Positions 1 to 9,505 are shown, counted from the first letter of the stretch. The stretch is 62,894 bases of DNA from Collinsella sp. AF25-2LB (GCF_003458415.1 NZ_QRUF01000014.1:1-62894), one strand, 5' to 3'. Numbers and translations: made by a program. Notes: generated by a model not told the origin, from the sequence alone.

Positions 1-34
1 GCCTCCCATTTCTTGTGTCCAAGAAATGGGAGGC
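1..34. repeat. Perfect 15-bp inverted repeat at window edge
   Basis: Positions 1-15 and 20-34 are perfect reverse complements around a 4-nt loop, so either strand can form a strong hairpin. No T-run follows on the + strand. The flank needed to judge a minus-strand terminator lies outside the window. It is separate from the proS terminator further right and may end a gene to the left. Confidence 0.5.
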
Positions 35-88
35 AGTTCAGAATGGGCTGTGGGGTTTTCCTTTACCCGTCGAGCTAATTCACGCAAC

Positions 89-137
89 AAAAAGGACTGC
101 TCCGCATCTCATCCTAAGAGAGATACGGAGCAGTCCT
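89..137 (-). terminator. Intrinsic terminator of the proS operon
   Basis: An 18-bp stem (93-110 with 120-137, one mismatch) is followed on the minus strand by a run of five T. It lies 30 nt downstream of the proS stop codon and closes the long minus-strand cluster. Confidence 0.85.
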
Positions 138-166
138 GCAATTACATCTAATAGCAGAAGCGTAGA

Positions 167-1888
167 TTAGCGACGGGCAGCCTTCACAAGCTCGGCGACC
201 TTGGCGACGACCTCGTCGATCGCCACATCCTCGCGCTCACCCGTGGCACGGTCCTTGAGCTCAACGGTGCCATTCTTAAGGCCACGCTTACCCAGAACGA
301 CCTGAAACGGGAAGCCCATAAGGTCGTTGTCGGCAAACTTAAAGCCGGGACGCTCGTCGCGGTCGTCGACGACAACCTCGATACCCTCGGCGCACAGGCC
401 ATCAACGATCTGCTCGCAGACGGTAGCGCACTCCTCCTTCTTGGGATCGAGCGGAATCACCGCGACCTCGTACGGGGCAACGGAGACCGGCCAGACGATA
501 CCGTGCTCGTCGTTGTGCTGCTCCACGACGGCAGCGAGCGAGCGGGACACACCAACGCCGTAGCAGCCCATGATGAGCGGCTTCTCCTTGCCGTCCTCGT
601 CCATAAAGGTGGCACCCATGGCCTCGGAATACTTGGTGCCCAGCTGGAAGACCTGGGAGACCTCGATGCCGCGAGCAGCGGAGAGCGGCTTGCCGCAGTG
701 CGGGCAGGGATCGCCGGCCACAACGGTTACCAGGTCGGCCCACTCGTCGACGGTAAAGTCGCGCTCGGGGCAGGCACCGGTAAAGTGATAGTCGACCTCG
801 TTGGCGCCGCAGGCCCACTGCTTAGACTCACGCAGGCTCTCGTCACACACCAGGCGGATGCCCTCGGGCAAGTTAACCGGTCCGATAAAGCCCTTATGCA
901 GACCATAAGTCTGGAGCTCCTCATCAGTCATCATTCGATAGCCCTTGCCAAAGACATGCTCGGCCTTGCAATCATTGAGCTCGTGGTCGCCCGGAACAAT
1001 GGCCACGACTGGCTTGCCCTCGGCGTCAATGAGAGCCAAGGACTTGCGTGTACCGTTCTCGGGGAAGCCGAAGAACTTTGCAACGGCCTCGATGGTGCCC
1101 ATGCCCGGAGTCTCGACCTTGGTAAGCGTACCGTCGCCAGGACCCTCGGTCACGACGACCTTGGTGCTTGCCGCCTCGTCATCGGCAGCAAAGCCGCAAT
1201 CGTCGCAGTAGACCAGCGAAGCCTCGCCAGCGTCGGCCAAAGCCATGTACTCAACGGAGGTATCGCCACCGATCTCACCAGAGTCGGCAACAACAGGCAG
1301 GGCCTTGATGTAGCAGCGCTCGCAGATGTTAGCGTAGGCCTGCTTCATCTTGTCATACTCCTCCTGCAGGCTCTCCTGCGTGGCGGAGAAGCTGTAGGCG
1401 TCCTTCATGATGAACTCGCGACCGCGCATCAGGCCAAAGCGGGGACGGAACTCGTCGCGGAACTTGTCCTGAATGTGGTAAAGGTTGACAGGCAGCTGCT
1501 TATAGGAGCGCAGCTCGTTGCGCACCAAGGCCGTGACGGTCTCCTCGTGCGTGGGGCCCAGGACGAACTCGCGACCATGACGGTCGTCAAAGCGCACAAG
1601 CTCCTTACCATAGGCGTCGATGCGGCCGGACTCGCGCCACAACTCGGCGTCGACCATGATAGGCATCATAAGCTCCTGGGCGCCGGCGGCGTCCATCTCG
1701 TCGCGCACGATGTTCTCGATCTTGCGAATCGAGCGCCAAGCAAGCGGCAGGTAGGAATATAGACCGGCGGCCTCCTTGCGGATCATGCCGGCACGGAGCA
1801 GCAGACGGTGGCTGGCGAGCTCAGCGTCCGCCGGATCCTCTTTAAGCGTCGGCGCATAAAGCTTAGACATATACATTGCTCGGGTCAT
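167..1888 (-). CDS. proS: Prolyl-tRNA synthetase (bacterial type)
   Basis: Class II aminoacyl-tRNA synthetase that charges tRNA-Pro with proline in the cytosol. The 573-aa product has the usual length for the bacterial ProS form that carries an editing insertion between class II motifs 2 and 3. Motif 2 is visible as FRDEFRPRFGLMRGREF, and GCYGVGVSRSLAA lies in the motif 3 region. The ATG at 1888 directly follows the ispG stop, with AGGAG six bases upstream inside ispG, which supports this start and translational coupling. It is the last gene of the cluster and is followed by an intrinsic terminator. Confidence 0.97.
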   Translation of the reverse strand: MTRAMYMSKLYAPTLKEDPADAELASHRLLLRAGMIRKEAAGLYSYLPLAWRSIRKIENIVRDEMDAAGAQELMMPIMVDAELWRESGRIDAYGKELVRFDDRHGREFVLGPTHEETVTALVRNELRSYKQLPVNLYHIQDKFRDEFRPRFGLMRGREFIMKDAYSFSATQESLQEEYDKMKQAYANICERCYIKALPVVADSGEIGGDTSVEYMALADAGEASLVYCDDCGFAADDEAASTKVVVTEGPGDGTLTKVETPGMGTIEAVAKFFGFPENGTRKSLALIDAEGKPVVAIVPGDHELNDCKAEHVFGKGYRMMTDEELQTYGLHKGFIGPVNLPEGIRLVCDESLRESKQWACGANEVDYHFTGACPERDFTVDEWADLVTVVAGDPCPHCGKPLSAARGIEVSQVFQLGTKYSEAMGATFMDEDGKEKPLIMGCYGVGVSRSLAAVVEQHNDEHGIVWPVSVAPYEVAVIPLDPKKEECATVCEQIVDGLCAEGIEVVVDDRDERPGFKFADNDLMGFPFQVVLGKRGLKNGTVELKDRATGEREDVAIDEVVAKVAELVKAARR

Positions 1889-2971
1889 TTATTTCTCCTC
1901 AATAAGCTTGTCGACCTCGGCCATAAGCGCGTCGACAATTTGGTCCTCAGCTACTTTACCAATGATCTGGCCATGCGAAAAGAGCAAGGCCTGACCACGT
2001 CCGCAAGCAACGCCCAGATCGGCATCAGAAGCCTCGCCGGGGCCATTAACGGCACATCCCATCACAGCGATCGAAAGCGGCGCGGAGTAGTTCTTAAGCC
2101 GCTCGGTAACCTCCTCGGCAATGGGAATAAGGTTAACCTGGCAGCGGGCGCATGTGGGGCACGAGACAATCTCGGGGCCACGGCGACGCAGGCCCAACGA
2201 CTGCAGAATACCCCAGGCAACCGGCGGCTCCTCAACCGGATTGGCTGTGAGCGACACACGCATGGTGTCGCCAATGCCTTCGGAAAGCAAGATACCCAAG
2301 CCTACAGAGCTCTTGATGGTGCCCTGGAGCTTGGTCCCCGCCTCCGTCACGCCCAGGTGAAGCGGAACGTGGGGAATCTCACGCGACAGGGCTCGATAGG
2401 TATCGAGCGTCGTCTGTACGCTATGGGCCTTGGCGGAAAGCACTATGTTGGTAAACCCACGATCCTCAAAGTGCCGCACAAAGCGCTCGCTCGACATCAC
2501 GAGCTTTTCGGGCTGCGTGAGGTCATCGCGCTCGGCGATATCCTGCTCAAGCGAACCGGCATTGACGCCGATACGAATCGCACAGCCCGCAGCACCCGCA
2601 GCATCAATCACCGCGTCGACCTTAGCCCAATCGCCGATATTGCCGGGATTGATGCGGAGCTTGGCGGCACCGGCCTCCACAGCGCCAATGGCCAGCTTGT
2701 GGTTAAAGTGGATATCGGCAACGATTGGCACCGGAGACTCGGTACAGATGGTGCGGAAACCCTCAAGCGCGGCCTCAGTGGGCACGCTCACACGCACGAT
2801 ATCGCAGCCAGCCTGCGCCAACGCGCACACTTGCGCAAGTGTTGCCTGGGCATCAGCGGTATCGGTGCAGGTCATGGATTGGACCACCACCGGCGCACCG
2901 CCACCGATCTGCACACCGCCCACATGCACGGGGCGCGTCAAATCGCGAGGCAAAGGATGGGATAAAGACAA
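1889..2971 (-). CDS. ispG: 4-hydroxy-3-methylbut-2-enyl-diphosphate synthase (IspG/GcpE)
   Basis: Iron-sulfur enzyme of the MEP isoprenoid pathway that converts MEcPP to HMBPP. Seen: VVVQSMTCTDT near the N-terminus and, near the C-terminus, the Cys cluster CPTCARC followed by GCAVNGPGEA, as expected for the 4Fe-4S site. The frame stays open up to 3058 but would then overlap rseP. A TTG at 2971 has AGGGGA nine bases upstream and gives a 360-residue protein of normal family length, so I chose it. A GTG at 2980 is the alternative. It lies directly downstream of rseP and dxr, another MEP gene. Confidence 0.95.
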   Translation of the reverse strand: MSLSHPLPRDLTRPVHVGGVQIGGGAPVVVQSMTCTDTADAQATLAQVCALAQAGCDIVRVSVPTEAALEGFRTICTESPVPIVADIHFNHKLAIGAVEAGAAKLRINPGNIGDWAKVDAVIDAAGAAGCAIRIGVNAGSLEQDIAERDDLTQPEKLVMSSERFVRHFEDRGFTNIVLSAKAHSVQTTLDTYRALSREIPHVPLHLGVTEAGTKLQGTIKSSVGLGILLSEGIGDTMRVSLTANPVEEPPVAWGILQSLGLRRRGPEIVSCPTCARCQVNLIPIAEEVTERLKNYSAPLSIAVMGCAVNGPGEASDADLGVACGRGQALLFSHGQIIGKVAEDQIVDALMAEVDKLIEEK

Positions 2972-2984
2972 TCCAAACACTCCC

Positions 2985-4346
2985 CTACAGAATAAATCGA
3001 AGGATGTCGGAACGAAGCATATAGACAAACAGCAGCGCAAAGAGCGCGATGCCCACATAGCTCACAATCGTCTGGACCTTGAACGGAAGCTCGCGGCCAG
3101 CAATCTTTTGAATGATCTCGATGACCAGCTTGCCGCCATCGAGTGGTGGGATGGGCAGCAGGTTCATAAAGCCAAGCGAGAACGAAATGAGGGCGGCAAA
3201 CGAAAGGAACGTGGCAGGGCCGGCAGCAGCAGCCTGTGAAGACATAACGCTAATGCCCACAATCGAAGAAGACTGATCGAGAATCTCCATCGTATGCTGC
3301 GGCTGGAGCAGGCGCATCACGCCCTCCGCTGTCTGCACGACATAGGAGAACGAAAGGCGAGCCGACGTGATGGGGTCTAAACGGACCACCTGCGTAGAGG
3401 CATACACACCTAGGCGCTCGTCCTCTTTGAGCGCAACCGAGGTCGAATGCTGCTTGCCGTCGCGCTCATACTCAATGGCGATATCGTCCTTACCGGCGGC
3501 CTTGCCGATAGCATCGTAAACGTCCATCCAGGTAGAGCACGATACTCCGTCAACCGAAAGGATCGCGTCGCCGCCCTCGATACCCGCCTTGGCGGCAATA
3601 GACCCCTCGTCAACCTGACCAATCACGTTGGTATCCATCGGCACGGTGACACCCGCAATAGAGTAGATGCTCATAAGCAGCAAAAAGCCCGTCAGGATAT
3701 TGACGAGAATGCCCGCGAGCAGCATAAAGGCGCGCTTGAGAAAACCCTGGCCCAGATAAGTGTGCGAGCGCTCTTGCGCCAAGAAATCAGCCTCGCCGCA
3801 CGGCAGCTCCCACACATCGCCCTCGGTAGTCGCATGTTCTCGATCGAAACGGCGGCCGTCAAAGGTGGTGTAACCCGCCGCGTCTCGCGGCAGCGTCTGA
3901 TACTTGGTGGGATAGTAGCTCGGCGAGGGCTTCTCCCCTTCCTCATACCAAGGCGCGATAGAGCCCCAACCCAAGAGCAAGGCGCATGCCTCGAGCACAA
4001 CCTCCTCGGATAGCTCGAGCTCGACAGCAAGGTCGGCCACGGTCACGCGACCATGACGATAGATAGCCGCGAGCACGCGATCGGCGCAGGAGACGTCGGT
4101 CGGATCCATACCGCAGATGGCAGCGTAGCCACCCAGCAGCAGCGGGGTCACGCCAAACTTGGTTCCAATGCGACGCGACGTGTAATGGATGTCAAAGCGG
4201 CACGGCAGGCCCAAAAAGAACTCGGTCACACGGACGCCGCAGGCACGCGCCGCCAAAAAGTGGCCGCCCTCGTGCAAAAACACGAGGACGGAAAGCATCA
4301 GCAGGCCCCAAAAGACCGATGAGAGAACGCTCAGAACAGTATCCAT
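2985..4346 (-). CDS. rseP: RIP metalloprotease (site-2 protease, RseP/M50) with cytosolic insertion
   Basis: Membrane-embedded zinc protease for regulated intramembrane proteolysis. Seen: HEGGH (residues 25-29) in the first membrane segment, a PDZ domain at roughly 230-305, and NLLPIPPLDGG near the C-terminus, which supplies the third zinc ligand in this family. It is unusual in carrying about 110 extra residues (about 82-192) between the GGY loop and the next membrane segment. The first part of the insert (about 86-134) looks like a winged helix. The ATG at 4346 was chosen; a TTG at 4361 abuts the AAGGA site and is less likely. It sits between dxr and ispG, a common placement for this family. 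Confidence 0.93.
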   Translation of the reverse strand: MDTVLSVLSSVFWGLLMLSVLVFLHEGGHFLAARACGVRVTEFFLGLPCRFDIHYTSRRIGTKFGVTPLLLGGYAAICGMDPTDVSCADRVLAAIYRHGRVTVADLAVELELSEEVVLEACALLLGWGSIAPWYEEGEKPSPSYYPTKYQTLPRDAAGYTTFDGRRFDREHATTEGDVWELPCGEADFLAQERSHTYLGQGFLKRAFMLLAGILVNILTGFLLLMSIYSIAGVTVPMDTNVIGQVDEGSIAAKAGIEGGDAILSVDGVSCSTWMDVYDAIGKAAGKDDIAIEYERDGKQHSTSVALKEDERLGVYASTQVVRLDPITSARLSFSYVVQTAEGVMRLLQPQHTMEILDQSSSIVGISVMSSQAAAAGPATFLSFAALISFSLGFMNLLPIPPLDGGKLVIEIIQKIAGRELPFKVQTIVSYVGIALFALLFVYMLRSDILRFIL

Positions 4347-4371
4347 AAAACGAAAAAGCAATCCTTATGGG

Positions 4372-5559
4372 TTAGGAACGGGTTGCGGCGAGCACCTGCG
4401 CAGCCTTTTCACGCGCCCACGCATCGATGTCGCGAAGCTGCTCAAACGAATCGACCGCCTGCATATCGTGGGCATCCATGCAGGATTCTACAATGCGATC
4501 GATATCGGTAAAGCTGCAGCCATCGTGCAGGAAGGCATCGACAGCGACCTCGTTGGCGGCATTGAGCACGCACGGCATGGTGCCACCCGTCTTGCCGGCA
4601 CGCTCGGCCAGTGCCAGACAGCGGAAGGTATCCATGTCGGCAGCATCAAACGTGAGCTGCCCCAGCTCGCGGAAATCGATACGAGGCGCCGGGGTATCCC
4701 AACGCTCGGGATACGAGAACGCGAACTGGATGGGAATACGCATGTCGGAAGCACCGAGATGCGCCATCACGGAGCCGTCGGCGAACTCGACCATAGAGTG
4801 AATCTTGGACTGACGCTGCACGACCACGTTAATGAAATCGAGGCCGCAGTTAAACAGATGCATGGCCTCAATGCGCTCCAGGCCCTTGTTCATGAGGGTA
4901 GCGGAGTCGATGGTGATCTTGGCGCCCATGGCCCACGTGGGATGTGCGAGGGCATCGGCACGCGTCACGCGATTGAGCTCGTCGCGCGTGCGGCCAAAGA
5001 ACGGACCGCCCGAGCAGGTGAGCCAAATACAATGAGCCTCGCGCGGGTCCTCCCCCAGATAGCACTGGTAGATGGCGGAGTGCTCAGAGTCGACTGGAAT
5101 AAGCTGGCCCGGTTGCGCCAACGGCATAAGCAAGTCGCCACCGACGACGAGGGACTCCTTGTTGGCAAGGGCAAGGCGCTTATTCGAGGTCAAGGCCGCA
5201 TGGCTCGCCTCGAGACCGGCGGCGCCCACAATAGCAACGAGCACGCAGTCGACATCGTCGCGACGCGCGAGCTCGCAAACCGCCTGCGCGCCAACGCCGA
5301 GCTTCGTTCCCTCGGGCAACTCCTGCAGCACGGCGTCATCGCCATGAGCGACATCGGCCACGGCAACCGCCGGAACCGAGAACTCGCGGGCAGCGGCAAC
5401 GAGCTCGGAGGTACTGGAGTTAACGGATAGCGCCGTCACCTGCAGGCGATCGGCATGCTGGCGGCACACATCGAGCGCCTGGGTGCCGATAGAGCCCGTA
5501 CAACCCAGGATGGCAACACGGAGACGTCCATCGGGGCCATACGTCGTCTGGAAGGACAT
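4372..5559 (-). CDS. dxr: 1-deoxy-D-xylulose-5-phosphate reductoisomerase
   Basis: NADPH-dependent second step of the MEP pathway, making 2-C-methyl-D-erythritol 4-phosphate. The 395-aa product shows the N-terminal nucleotide-binding motif GCTGSIGTQ, the NKESLV motif and VDSEHSAIYQC, which contributes metal and substrate ligands. Length is typical. Its start overlaps the cdsA stop by one base (TAATG), which indicates coupled translation, and rseP follows 25 bases downstream. The cluster thus joins isoprenoid precursor supply (dxr, ispG) with undecaprenyl diphosphate synthesis (uppS). Confidence 0.97.
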   Translation of the reverse strand: MSFQTTYGPDGRLRVAILGCTGSIGTQALDVCRQHADRLQVTALSVNSSTSELVAAAREFSVPAVAVADVAHGDDAVLQELPEGTKLGVGAQAVCELARRDDVDCVLVAIVGAAGLEASHAALTSNKRLALANKESLVVGGDLLMPLAQPGQLIPVDSEHSAIYQCYLGEDPREAHCIWLTCSGGPFFGRTRDELNRVTRADALAHPTWAMGAKITIDSATLMNKGLERIEAMHLFNCGLDFINVVVQRQSKIHSMVEFADGSVMAHLGASDMRIPIQFAFSYPERWDTPAPRIDFRELGQLTFDAADMDTFRCLALAERAGKTGGTMPCVLNAANEVAVDAFLHDGCSFTDIDRIVESCMDAHDMQAVDSFEQLRDIDAWAREKAAQVLAATRS

Positions 5560-6458
5560 TACAGCACGCCTCCGATCATCAAAAGCAGCTGCGCGGTAAT
5601 GCAGCCAAAGATAAGCGAATCGCTACGATCGAGCATGCCGCCGTGGCCCGGGATAAGGTTACCGGAATCCTTAACGCCCACACCGCGCTTGATGCGCGAC
5701 TCGATGAGGTCTCCGATAACGCCCAGGACGGACACGACCACGCCGCACAGCAGCGCATAGGGCAGGCTGAGCTTGTAGAAGTGCGTCGCCCACAGGATGA
5801 GCCAAATCAAAACCGAGCCCAGGATGCCGCCGACAAACCCCTCCCAGCTCTTTTTGGGAGAGATCTTGGGAACCATCTTGTGCTTGCCGATACGGCTACC
5901 CACGATGTAGGCAAACGAATCGGAGACCCAAAGGGACGCGCAAACGCCCACCGAAAGCAGGGCGCCGGCAAAACCGGGCACGGCATCGCGCAGCAGCACG
6001 ATAGCCGACAGCATAAAGCCAGTGTAGATGGGACCCATGAGCGTCACGGCCACATCAGAGATGCGGGTACGCGGCGACCAAACATACCAAATGCCCACAG
6101 CGAGCATCAGGGCAAAAAGCAGGGCATTCAGCAACATCGAATCGCCCAACGCCGACAGCGGAAAGAGTACGGCGGCAGCGATACCCATGCGCTCGTTAGC
6201 CATCTTGCCATCGAGCCTCGTCATACGGAAAAACTCATAGCAGCACAGACCGCTCATGACAGAAACAAAGATGGCCGTGGGCACAATACCCAAAACCAGG
6301 CACAGGATAAAGACAACGGCATAGACGATACCGGCGGCGGCACGGGTGATAAAGCCGGCAAGCCACGAACCGGTGCCATTCTTCGCTGCGGGCGCTCCCG
6401 CAGCGACAGCCTTGCGCTCAGATGTCTTGGGAGCAATTGCCTTGGGACGATCGGACAC
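5559..6458 (-). CDS. cdsA: Phosphatidate cytidylyltransferase
   Basis: Integral membrane enzyme that makes CDP-diacylglycerol from phosphatidate and CTP for phospholipid synthesis. The 299-aa protein has a charged N-terminal tail of about 30 residues, several hydrophobic segments, the SPKKSWEG motif and the C-terminal signature region GVKDSGNLIPGHGGMLDRSDS. It follows uppS by two bases and overlaps dxr, the conserved uppS-cdsA-dxr order seen in many Gram-positive bacteria. Confidence 0.95.
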   Translation of the reverse strand: MSDRPKAIAPKTSERKAVAAGAPAAKNGTGSWLAGFITRAAAGIVYAVVFILCLVLGIVPTAIFVSVMSGLCCYEFFRMTRLDGKMANERMGIAAAVLFPLSALGDSMLLNALLFALMLAVGIWYVWSPRTRISDVAVTLMGPIYTGFMLSAIVLLRDAVPGFAGALLSVGVCASLWVSDSFAYIVGSRIGKHKMVPKISPKKSWEGFVGGILGSVLIWLILWATHFYKLSLPYALLCGVVVSVLGVIGDLIESRIKRGVGVKDSGNLIPGHGGMLDRSDSLIFGCITAQLLLMIGGVL

Positions 6459-6460
6459 GA

Positions 6461-7255
6461 TTAAGCCTCCTCGGTCTTGCTCAGACCACCAAACCTACGG
6501 TCACGGCCCTGATAGGCCAAAATGGCGTCGACAAGGCCCCAACGATCAAAGTCGGGCCAATAGGTATCGGTGACGTAGAATTCGGAATAAGCCACCTGCC
6601 ACAGCAGATAGTTCGAAAGGCGCAGCTCACCAGAAGTGCGAATCACAAGCTCAGGATCGGGAAGGCCAGCGGTATAGAGGTGGGAAGCCACCATGTCGTC
6701 ATCAATTGCGCCAGGATCGATCTTACCGGCGGCAGCGTCGAGTGCGATCTGACGGACAGCGCGGGTAATCTCGGCACGCGCGCCGTAGTTGACGGCAAGC
6801 GCCAGCGTCATGCCGGTGTGATTGGCGCACTCGGCAAGACCTCGCTCAAAGACATCGCGGGTCTTCTTAGGCAGTGCGGAAATATCGCCCAAAAAGACAA
6901 CGCGAACGTTTTCGCGCTTAAGCAGCGGCAACTCATCGATAAACGTCTTGGCAAACAAATGCATCAAAACGTTGACCTCGTGCTGCGGACGATTCCAGTT
7001 TTCGGTGGAAAACGCATAGGCCGAAAGGACGTCGACACCCAAGCGCACGCATGCGGTAATGATCTCGCGCAGGGAGACGATACCCGCCTTGTGGCCCTCG
7101 GTGCGTGCAAGACCGCGCGACGTGGCCCAACGACCGTTACCGTCCATGATGCACGAGATATGGTGCGGAATGTTATTAAGGTCAAGGTCGGAAAAACCGA
7201 CGCCCGCAGGGGCGTCGGCAAAGTACTCGACCAGTTTATGCTCGTCGTATTGCAC
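6461..7255 (-). CDS. uppS: Isoprenyl transferase (undecaprenyl diphosphate synthase)
   Basis: Cis-prenyltransferase that makes the undecaprenyl diphosphate carrier for cell-wall and surface-polysaccharide assembly. Seen: the catalytic MDGNGRWA motif with its Asp, HKAG just after it, and ELRLSNYLLWQ with the conserved C-terminal substrate-site residues. The 264-residue length is typical. It sits between frr and cdsA with one- to two-base gaps, so it is co-transcribed with pyrH and frr. Chain length of the product cannot be read from the sequence. Confidence 0.96.
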   Translation of the reverse strand: MQYDEHKLVEYFADAPAGVGFSDLDLNNIPHHISCIMDGNGRWATSRGLARTEGHKAGIVSLREIITACVRLGVDVLSAYAFSTENWNRPQHEVNVLMHLFAKTFIDELPLLKRENVRVVFLGDISALPKKTRDVFERGLAECANHTGMTLALAVNYGARAEITRAVRQIALDAAAGKIDPGAIDDDMVASHLYTAGLPDPELVIRTSGELRLSNYLLWQVAYSEFYVTDTYWPDFDRWGLVDAILAYQGRDRRFGGLSKTEEA

Positions 7256-7256
7256 C

Positions 7257-7793
7257 TTAGATCTCCATGACCTCGGCTTCTTTTTCCTTCAGAAGCTCCT
7301 CGACCTTGGCGACATACTCATCAGTGTGCTTCTGGACCTTGGCCTGCTCGCGACGGACATCGTCCTCGGTGAGCTCCTCATCGCGCTCGAGCTTGTTGTT
7401 GAAGTCGCGACGGATGTTACGGATAGACACCTTGGCCTGCTCGGCGTACTCGCGGCACTCCTTGACGAGCTCGCGACGGCGCTCCTCAGTGGGAGCCGGG
7501 AACGGAAGACGAACGACGGTGCCATCGGAGTTGGGGGTAATACCCAGATCGGAAGCGCCGATGGCCTTGACGATAGCATTGATGAGTGCCTTGTCCCACG
7601 GCTCGATGAGCAGCATGTGGGCCTCGGGGGTCTTGACGGCGGCAACCTGCGTGACCGGCGTGGGAACACCGTAATAATCGACGGTGATGTCGGACAGAAT
7701 GTTGGCATTGGCACGGCCGGTACGGACCTTGGAGAAGTTATGCTTGAGGGACTCGAGCGACTTGTCCATATGGGCGGTGATGTTCTCTGCCAT
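7257..7793 (-). CDS. frr: Ribosome recycling factor
   Basis: Splits post-termination 70S ribosomes together with EF-G. The 178-aa protein starts close to the conserved helix and shows KVRTGRAN and the DYYGVPTPVTQVA region of domain II, then a long charged C-terminal helix rich in Glu and Lys. It is slightly shorter than the common 185 residues, with the difference at the N-terminus. pyrH lies two bases upstream. Confidence 0.97.
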   Translation of the reverse strand: MAENITAHMDKSLESLKHNFSKVRTGRANANILSDITVDYYGVPTPVTQVAAVKTPEAHMLLIEPWDKALINAIVKAIGASDLGITPNSDGTVVRLPFPAPTEERRRELVKECREYAEQAKVSIRNIRRDFNNKLERDEELTEDDVRREQAKVQKHTDEYVAKVEELLKEKEAEVMEI

Positions 7794-7795
7794 GC

Positions 7796-8518
7796 TTAAT
7801 CCTCCTGATAGACGAGCGTGCCGACGGGCTCACCCGAAAGCGCGCGCTTGACGGTGTCCTCGCCATCGATGTTGAGGACCAAAATCGGCATACGGTTATC
7901 CTGGCACAGTGCCGTAGCCGTGGAATCCATAACCTGCAGACCGCGGACAAGAACCTCGTGGTAGGTAATCTTGTCAAAACGGACAGCATCGGCGCACTTG
8001 ACGGGATCTTTGTCGTAGATGCCGTCAACCTTGGTGGCTTTAATCAGAATCTCGGCGCCGATCTCGCACGCACGAAGAGCCGCGGCGGTGTCGGTCGTAA
8101 AGTACGGATTGCCCGAACCGGCAGCAAAAATAACGACGTTGCCCTTGGAAAGGTGGTTGATGGCGCGACGACGAATATAGGGCTCGCAGATCTCGTTCAT
8201 CTGGATAGCGCTCATCACGCGGCAGGGAACATCGTTGTGCTCGAAGGCATCCTGCAGGGCGAGCGCGTTCATAACGGTCGCGAGCATGCCCATATAATCG
8301 GCCTGAGCACGCTCCATGCCACCGGCAGCGCCGGCCATGCCGCGGAAAATATTGCCGCCGCCGACAACGACGCCGACCTCATGGCCAACGGCTAGCAGCT
8401 CCTTGACCTGCTTGGCAAGATGGTCGGTAACCTTGGGGTCGATGCCATATTGGCCGTCGCCCATCAGTGCTTCGCCGGAAAGCTTAAGAAGCACGCGTTT
8501 ATATCGGATGTCGGACAA
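7796..8518 (-). CDS. pyrH: Uridylate kinase (UMP kinase)
   Basis: Amino-acid-kinase-fold enzyme that phosphorylates UMP to UDP. Seen: KLSGEALMG at the N-terminus, [11 protein letters not shown] in the phosphate-binding loop and [14 protein letters not shown] in the central part; 240 residues is normal. The start is TTG at 8518, with a full AGGAGG six bases upstream, and no nearby ATG competes. pyrH begins a new transcription block behind the tsf terminator, so its promoter should lie in 8519-8577. I see only weak candidates there, plus a 6-bp hairpin at 8559-8574. Confidence 0.97.
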   Translation of the reverse strand: MSDIRYKRVLLKLSGEALMGDGQYGIDPKVTDHLAKQVKELLAVGHEVGVVVGGGNIFRGMAGAAGGMERAQADYMGMLATVMNALALQDAFEHNDVPCRVMSAIQMNEICEPYIRRRAINHLSKGNVVIFAAGSGNPYFTTDTAAALRACEIGAEILIKATKVDGIYDKDPVKCADAVRFDKITYHEVLVRGLQVMDSTATALCQDNRMPILVLNIDGEDTVKRALSGEPVGTLVYQED

Positions 8519-8577
8519 AGCGATCCTCCTTTAATTAGACTCTCAATATGATATCAAAGGCTCTGATAAGAGCCATG

Positions 8578-8612
8578 AAAAAGCAGGCTGTGAGTAAAAC
8601 CCACAGCCTGCT
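8578..8612 (-). terminator. Intrinsic terminator of rpsB-tsf
   Basis: A perfect 11-bp stem (8582-8592 with 8602-8612) is followed by T5 on the minus strand, 24 nt after the tsf stop. It separates rpsB-tsf from the pyrH block. Confidence 0.9.
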
Positions 8613-8635
8613 CATTACCAGCTACAAGAGCTTAT

Positions 8636-9505
8636 TTACTCGCCACGGACCAGACGGTCAAAGGCAACGACGGTAATGGTGTCGCCGAGCTCCTTGGAGA
8701 CCTGCTCAGCGTACTTCTTGATGGTGAGGGAGCTGTCCTTGATGAACTCCTGCTCGGTGAGCACGGACTGCTTGTAGAACTTCTCCAGACGGCCGACAGC
8801 CATCTTCTCCTGGATAGCCTCGGGCTTGCCGGACTCGGCAGCCTGGGCCATGTAGATCTGCTTCTCGTGCTCGACGGTCTCGGCCGGAACCTGATCGCGG
8901 GTAGCGCAGATCGGGGCGACGGCAGCAACCTGAAGGGCAACGTCGTGAGCGAAGGTCTTGAAGGACTCAGCCTGAGCGGTCTCGGCCTTCTCGAAGGCGA
9001 ACTCGACGAGGACGCCGATCTTACCACCCATGTGGATGTAAGAAGCGAGCGCGCCGTTCTCGGCCTTGCGGGCAGCGAAGCGGGAGATCTTCATGTTCTC
9101 GCCCATGATGTGAATCATCTCGGTGAGCTCGGAGGAAACGGTCTCCTCGCCCATCGGCTTCTCGAGCAGAGCGTCGACGTCAGCAGGCTCGGTGGTAGCG
9201 ACAACCTCAGCGACCTTGGAAGCAAAGCCGGTGAACTTGGCGTTGGAGCCAACGAAGTCGGTCTCGCAGGAGAGCTCGAGCAGAGCGCCGGTCTTGCCAT
9301 CCTCGGAGACGAACGCGGCGACAGCGCCCTCGTTGGTCTCACGGCCAGCCTTCTTGGCAGCCTTGGCAAGGCCGTTCTTACGCAGAACGTCGACAGCGGC
9401 GTCCATGTCGCCGTCAGCCTCGACGAGAGCCTTCTTGCACTCCATCATCGGGGAGTCGGTCATCTCGCGGAGCTGCTTGACCATAGCGGCGGTAATCTGG
9501 GCCAT
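8636..9505 (-). CDS. tsf: Translation elongation factor Ts
   Basis: Guanine-nucleotide exchange factor for EF-Tu. The N-terminal domain shows VKQLREMTDSPMMECKKAL, followed by a tandem core domain. The ATG at 9505 (protein MAQITAAMV) has AAAGGAA five bases upstream and gives 289 residues. An upstream in-frame start at 9520 would place the ribosome site inside the coding region and is rejected. It follows rpsB with a 45-bp gap and is closed by the terminator at 8578-8612. Confidence 0.97.
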   Translation of the reverse strand: MAQITAAMVKQLREMTDSPMMECKKALVEADGDMDAAVDVLRKNGLAKAAKKAGRETNEGAVAAFVSEDGKTGALLELSCETDFVGSNAKFTGFASKVAEVVATTEPADVDALLEKPMGEETVSSELTEMIHIMGENMKISRFAARKAENGALASYIHMGGKIGVLVEFAFEKAETAQAESFKTFAHDVALQVAAVAPICATRDQVPAETVEHEKQIYMAQAAESGKPEAIQEKMAVGRLEKFYKQSVLTEQEFIKDSSLTIKKYAEQVSKELGDTITVVAFDRLVRGE

